The notes under the pieces: generated by a model | What the model saw: only the letters and a program-made list of their open reading frames with translations | What the model was told of the DNA's origin: nothing | Databases searched by the model: none | Shown here: positions 58,371 to 64,000 of the stretch, piece after piece | Position numbering within the stretch: position 1 is the stretch's first letter | Layout of the letters: each line of letters opens with the position of its first letter | NCBI GenBank assembly: GCA_009801085.1 | Contig: VNWV01000046.1 | Span: 1 to 64,000 of the forward strand | Length of the DNA: 64,000 bases | Origin: Lasiodiplodia sp. COLG20 | Lineage: Eukaryota; Ascomycota; Dothideomycetes; Botryosphaeriales; Botryosphaeriaceae | Direction: 5' to 3' | Made by a program: the position numbers and the translations under genes

Positions 58371-61300
58371 TAATAGCTATAATCGATAGTAGCGTGTAAA
58401 AGAACTTTATCTATTCTATCTATATTACTAAGCTATACATATATTACTAAATAAAGAACTACCCTTACTTACTAGTTACTATAAATAGATTACCGACTAA
58501 ATAGAGATAAATCCGTTTAGAGACCAACACGATCCCTATTTTCATCAATAATTATAAGAAATATATTAATCTAGACCTTATAACGATTTTAAAATATAAT
58601 ATTATTCTTAAAATACTATAGCTTAAGATATACGAGTTATAAATTAGCTAAAGTACGAAAAAAGTTAGTTTCCTAAAAGAGAAATATATAAAATACCTCG
58701 CTACTATAGAACGAATAAGTTAGACGTTAAAGAATAAAGCTAAAGCTAGAAACTAGAGCTAAAAGAGCTAGAGCTAGAGCTAGAAGCTAAAAGTCTAGAA
58801 CGTAAAGCTAGAAAAAGACGTAGAAGTACTAGACTTCGTTAATATCTAAAAAATATTCTATACGGTAATCCGGCGCATAAGACGCCGAGGCGAGAGGATT
58901 TATAAAATATACCTTAAACCTAGTAAGAAAATAAAATAGAAAATCGTAGCTAAAATATAGTAACTAACGAAACCTTATACGAAGAATAACTATCTAAAGT
59001 TAGTTAGAGAAGACTACTCCTAGAAAATATACGCTAGATACGACGAAAGACCCGTTAAGAAAACTATCTAGCTAGATAGAGAATATATCGTAAGTAATAT
59101 CTAAAAGAAAGTAGATAATCTTAAGAAAAAAAAAGCTCTAATACTAGAACTAAAAATGATATCTCTATAGTTTTAGAAATAGTAGCCGGTATTCTAGAAA
59201 AGAGAAAAAGAATAATTACTAAAATACTAACTATAGAATTATAAGATACCTCTTATTCTAGAAACGTAGTCCGCGTTTAAGCTAATCTACTTTCTCTTAT
59301 AGAAGAAAAGTAAGACTTTAAAAGAATACATTGATAAGAATATTAAACGAGATTATATATGGCCTTTATTATTACCGGCCGAATACCCTATTCTATTCGT
59401 TTTAAAGAAAAACGATAAGCTCCGCCTTTATATTAATTATAAATAGCTAAACGATATTATAGTAAAAAACTATTATCTATTACCTCGTATTAACGAGCTA
59501 TAGAATAAGATCTAAAAGACGAAGTTCTTTATTAAATTCGACCTTAGAGACGGCTATTACCTCGTATAAATTAAAGAAGAAGAAGAATAGAAGATAGCGT
59601 TCTAAATACGTTACGGTTACTTTAAGTATACGGTTATACTGTTTAGACTTACTAACGCCCCGGCGATATTCTAAAGTCTAGTTAATAACGTATTACGTTC
59701 GTATTTAGATATATTTTATATAGCGTATCTAGATAACATCTTAATCTACTTAAAAACCCTCGAAGAATATACGAAATATATTAAGAAGATTCTAAACGCA
59801 CTCTAAAAATAAGAACTATCTATCGTATCTAAAAAATACGAATAGTACTTCTAAAAAGTAAAATATCTAGAATTTATTATTACTCTAGACTACATTAGTA
59901 TAAACGAAGCTAAATTAGACGTAATTAGAGACTAGCCTATACTAAAAACCGTTAAGAAAGTATAATTCTTTCTTAATTTCGCTAACTTTTACCGTAAATT
60001 TATTAATAAATACGTGGTAGTATACGAGCTACTTACCCGTCTAACTTAAAAAGAATAGAAGTTTAAATAGAAAGAGAAGTAATAGCGAGTATTTAACTCG
60101 CTAAAATAAATATTCTATAAAGCCTTTATTCTCGAAATTTATAACCCTAAGCTTTCTATCGTCATAAAAACCGACGTATTAGACTACGCCATCGGCGCCT
60201 ATATTAGTTAGCTAGACGAATAAGAACGACTATACCCGATCGCGTACTACTTAAGAAAAATAATACTTCTAAAGCTTAACTATAACGTCTACGATAAGAA
60301 ACTCTTAGCTATTATTACGGTATTTAAAAAATAAAGATACTATTTAGAAGGCGTAAAACACTAGATATTAGTATACTACGACTATAAGAACCTTACGTAT
60401 TTTACTACTATAAAGAAACTAACTAGAAGATAAATTAAATAGACTAAAGAATTAGTATTATACGATATAAAGATTACCTATAAAAAGAGATTTAAAAACG
60501 CTCACGTAGACGCGCTAAATAAAAGAGCCGATTATATAAAAGAAAAGCTAGAACTACAGCCTATAATACTTAAATAGTAGAAAGACGAAACTCTTATACC
60601 CGCTAGAGTATACGTATCTATATTTAGAATCGCCTAATTATAGCTTAAGAGAAACTTAAAAACTAATCTATCGCTTACTTCGATTAGACTACTAGCGTTA
60701 GTAATACGCCTAGAAGATAACGCCTAGACGTAAAAAATTCGAGAAGTCTACACCTACGATATAATAGTCTAGAAACTTAAAAAGATAGAAAATAACTTCT
60801 AAATTATACGAGACGTAGAAGATATAATTCTATATCTAGAATTAATCTACGTCTTAATAAAACTTTAAGAGAAACTCGTTAGAGATATCTACGAAGTACT
60901 AGTATACGGTTACTAAGAAATAAAAAAGACGATAGAGCGAATAACTAAAAACTACTACTTTTAAGACTTAAGAAGAATAATTTAGAAGGTAATCTCGTAA
61001 TACGACTTATATATTTAAAGTAAGACCGTAAGATATATACTCTACGAACTACTCTAGCTAATCGTAGTTCTAAAGAGATTCTAGTAATTAATCTCGCTAG
61101 ACTTTATTACGAATCTATTCGAGTTAGTCGAACTCTTAACTAACGTTAAGTACGACTCGATTCTAGTTATAGTCGATAGACTTACTAAGTACGCGTATTA
61201 TCTACCATATCTTAAATCGATAAACGCGAAAAAACTAGCCTACATATTTCTTAAAATAATTCTAGATAATTATAGGCTACTAGAAGAGCTCGTATTAGAT

Positions 61301-62225
61301 AGAGATTAGTTATTTACATTTTAATTCTAGTAGAGCCTTACTTAATAGCTTAGAGTTAAGTATAAACTCTCGATAACGGTATACTCTTAAACGAATAGAT
61401 AGACTAAGCGTATAAACTAAACGCTAGAGTAGTATCTACGCTATTATCTTAACTATATCTAAGATAATTAAATTATATTATTACTATTAGTATAATTCGC
61501 GTATAATAGCTTAAAGGCGTTAGCTACCTAGAAGTCTCCGTTCTACGCTAATTATAGACGCGAGCTAATAGCTTATAGAGAAGAAATTCTAAGCGAATTA
61601 TTAGCCTAGAAAGAAATTCTTAAGGCGAACTAGCTAAAGAAACTCTATAAATAGCTTAGTCTCGATATTAAATTTAACGAATATTTAATATTCTACTACT
61701 ATAATAGACGGTATTAGGAGGCACTAAAGCTAAAAAGAGAGAATAAAGTTTATCTTCTTAAAAGAAACATCAAAACTCGACGACTAAATAGTAAATTAGA
61801 CTTTAAGAAAATCGAATCATTCGAGATTAAAAAAAAGTTAGACGAAGTTATATACCGCCTTAAGCTATCTAGTACCATACGAATAAATCTAGTATTCTAC
61901 GTAGAACTACTTAAATTAGCCCTAGAAAACGCTACTCTAGTAGAATAAACCGAAGAAATAACTCTAGAAAATCTAGACGCTGATAAAAATAAAGATTAGA
62001 TCGTAGAAAAAATTCTTAATAATAGCTACTATAACGGTTAATTCGGATATCTTATTAAGTAGAAAGAAGACTAGAATAATATCTAGAAACCGCTAGAAAA
62101 CTACGAAGACTATAAAGATCTTATTAAAGACTTCTATCGTTAAAATCTAAATCGATCTAAACTAGAGACGCGTTAATTACGAGAATATCTAAGAATTCGA
62201 AATTAAAATCCGGAGTCTAACGCGC
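58371..62225 (+). pseudogene. pol: pol of element H (PR-RT-RNase H-IN-chromodomain), RIP-inactivated
   Basis: Protease I-I-D-S-S-V near 58378-58397. Hexamer tract at 58740-58800. RT L-R-L-Y-I-N-Y-K-stop-L-N-D at about 59418. Y-L-D-N-I-L at 59725-59750. RNase H I-K-T-D-V-L-D-Y-A-I-G-A-Y at 60163-60205 (well kept). Integrase L-D-F-I-T and V-D-R-L-T-K-Y-A-Y-Y-L at 61098-61205. Chromodomain Y-L-I-K-stop-K at 62045-62100. Confidence 0.85.
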
Positions 62226-62879
62226 CTAATTAACTAATTCGAAACCCTCTAGCGGCGTAGCACTAGAACTAGCTCTAGAAGACCTAACCGCCTAGATAGA
62301 ACTCGTAAAGATATTAGCTAAGAACTCGCTACGTAAACGTTTTAGCGACTACCTCTTCTTAGTATTTTTAAGATTAACGAAATTTCTAGCCTTCTAAATA
62401 GACTTTAAGCGATTTAACTTCTCTAGCTTCTCTATAGTCTTAGTCTTAGAAGAAAGTATTAAGACCGCCTAACGATAAAGTAACGAACGCTACTTCTTTA
62501 CGCGGTCTAGACGAGCTATAAAAGTATAAAGCTTTTAACGTATCTTCTTCTCGGTCTAATTAGCCTTTAGAAGAGTCTAGTGAAGGTAAATAACTAAATA
62601 GAAAGTTAGCTATAGTAAAGATAAAAAAATAAGAAATAGATAATTAGAATAGTCTAAACTACTAGTATTATACGTGGACTTATTCTACTACGTACACTCG
62701 CTATAACGAGAATAAACCCTATCTATCTTATAGAGAATAAAGAAAGAATTACTCTTATTCTTTTTAACGTTTAGAAGTAAGTAAGAGAAATAAAAAAGCG
62801 GTATTATAGTATTATTACGATCGATCTCATCTTCTAAAATAAGATACTTAGCTTATTACTAAAATCGCTTACGCTTACG
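62226..62879 (-). pseudogene. antisense accessory gene of element H, N-terminus cut by element C
   Basis: It ends with TAG at 62226 (CGCGCCTAATTAACTAATTC in plus reading) and runs in reverse, collinear with G's 41795-42463. C is inserted within the first ten or so codons (…AAAATCGCTTACGCTTACG, the reverse of CGTAAGCGTAAGCGATTTT, lies against the LTR). Confidence 0.55.
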
Positions 62880-63306
62880 TATTACGACACGCTTAATAGT
62901 AGTAGAAAAGTTAGAATCTTATACGACTTACTACCTACGTAACTAACCCCCTAAACCTAGTACGATTTACCCGACCGATCTAGCCGTACCTAAACCTATC
63001 GATCCGAGCTACTAAACCCTTTTCGTCATCCTAATCACTCTAGTTATCTTAGTCACCATAAATAACTAATACTAATTATACTAATTACTCTATATATATA
63101 GACCACACTTATTATAGTAGATAAAACCTTCGTAGTTAATTCTAATTATTATCTTATACCTCTCTTATTATCTTTTTTATCTAACTACGGCTACTATTCT
63201 TTAAGCGTAGTATCTAGTAATATTCTAAATAGCGATAGTAAACCTCTTAACGCTATATAACTACCTATACTCTTCATCTTACCCCCATTCTAATTCTAGC
63301 GTAACA
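62880..63306 (+). repeat. 5' LTR of element C (family 2, 427 bp)
   Basis: It starts TATTACGACACGCTTAATAG and ends AGCGTAACA with the original terminal CA. It is the reverse orientation of the solo LTR and D's LTRs and is followed by the family-2 leader CTTTAACCACCCCTCTTATA. The five bases before it are TTACG. Preservation is better than in D. Confidence 0.92.
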
Positions 63307-64000
63307 CTTTAACCACCCCTCTTATAGGCACCGAAGATAAGATCTCTAAAGAAAAAGTAACTATAATAACTTAGACTACGATCCACGCCTCTCTTTCTAA
63401 TGCAAAGAAGCAGCTCTAAAATATCTATCTAATAATCTCTAGAAAACCTAATATAAAAACCCGTATAACTATATTAAAGACCTACGCCACTAGAATTATC
63501 TCTCTAATCTACGACGTTAGCCGACCTCGAATCCCTCTTAACGCCTTCGAGGACTATATTATAGTCCTACTAGAATACTTTATTAAAGAATAGGCCTTCT
63601 TAGTCAACTATACTACTAGACCCTAGAAGTAATCTTCCACTACGAAAACTACTCCCGCTCTACCTACCTCTATATAGGTATAAAACCTAAAGTTTAAAGT
63701 TAAGAAATCTAACGTTTTTGATAGTATCCGAGAAAAACTAAACGAATTTCTACGGTAATTACACACCTACTTTTACTTATTTAGTACGGCTTTCTAGAAT
63801 AACATCTAAAAAATCTTCTTTACTAGGTTGTATCTTCGTAAAAGCGCCACTTAGTAGTTTAAACCATACTAGAACGACTTCGAAAAAATAGACTAGTACG
63901 AAGAGACTATATAACTTTTTTATAGCTATAGTAACTTTACTAAAACCCTCTAAGAAACGTTCGAGGATAAAAACTAATACTAAAATACGATATATTAAAT
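63307..64000 (+). pseudogene. gag: leader and gag N-terminus of element C, runs off the window
   Basis: From 63717 the frame reads F-D-S-I-R-E-K-L-N-E-F-L-R-stop-L-H-T-Y-F, then N-N-I-stop-K-I-F-F-T-R-L-Y-L-R and stop-stop-F-K-P-Y. This fits the capsid pattern of fungal Ty3/gypsy elements (…KLxxFLxQL…YF, …LRG…WFxPY…). Stops stand for Gln and Trp. Start not fixed. The strand is C-rich with few CA, consistent with RIP. The element continues beyond 64000. Confidence 0.72.

Larger units (their letters stand above)
56909..62879 (+). mobile_element. element H: family-1 retrotransposon (subfamily 2) lacking its 5' end
   Basis: It begins inside gag (TTACTCAGATCTTACGCTTA) directly against the LTR of D. 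Gag, pol and the 3' antisense gene are collinear with G read in reverse. The 5' LTR, leader and first part of gag are absent. At 62879 element C interrupts the antisense gene, so the 3' LTR is beyond the window. Confidence 0.88.

Noticed and set aside
1..64000. Mitochondrial or organelle DNA, suggested by the AT content
   Set aside because: CG is frequent, while CA/TG are specifically missing and gypsy domains with Gln/Trp-to-stop changes are present; this is RIP in a nuclear genome, not mitochondrial composition or a different genetic code.

Overview
This window is a graveyard of LTR retrotransposons from a filamentous ascomycete (Pezizomycotina-type) genome. No intact gene was found. Almost everything from 3.8 kb to the right edge is Ty3/gypsy-type chromovirus sequence (gag, aspartic protease, RT, RNase H, integrase, chromodomain). 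It carries the signature of repeat-induced point mutation (RIP): CA and TG dinucleotides are almost absent, TA is in great excess and CG is kept. In-frame TAA/TAG codons sit where the family has Gln or Trp. Nested, RIP-mutated, AT-rich blocks like this are typical of (peri)centromeric or subtelomeric heterochromatin; that placement is inference.

Layout. 1-3826: AT-rich non-LTR sequence with a 30-bp satellite, two or three copies of a ~430-450 bp inverted-repeat (MITE-like) element sharing the satellite's core motif, and a decayed low-complexity gene on the minus strand. 3827-8962: left ends of LTR elements, each inserted into the previous one (K, then K2, I, J). 8963 onward: element F (+), whose 5' LTR is split by element A (+, 9329-34067). 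A is itself split by two complete elements: E (-, 10588-18849, TSD CTACT) in gag and B (+, 20475-28717, TSD CGCGT) in the protease active-site codons. Taking E and B out, each with one TSD copy, restores a distance of 3038 nt from the gag start to the RT motif in A, exactly the distance in E and in B. F continues at 34517-40921, is interrupted by complete element G (-, 40922-49639, TSD TTAAT) and resumes at 49645-49932. G's gag carries a nearly RIP-free solo LTR of a second family (47439-47867, TSD TATAG). D (-, 49933-56908) is a complete second-family element without matching TSDs. H (+, 56909-62879) is a first-family element lacking its 5' end, and C (+, from 62880) is a second-family element running off the window.

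How the parts relate. LTR family 1 is 754-766 bp and LTR family 2 is 427-429 bp; both have TGTTACG/CGTAACA-like ends. In every element whose 3' end is visible, the stretch between the chromodomain and the polypurine tract carries, on the strand opposite to gag-pol, the remains of an extra gene. It has a Cys-cluster-like N-terminal part and a coiled-coil C-terminal part, converges tail-to-tail with pol, and occurs in both families. This conserved antisense accessory gene, the exactly solvable nesting, and the RIP-free solo LTR are the most interesting content. All element names (A-K2) are mine.
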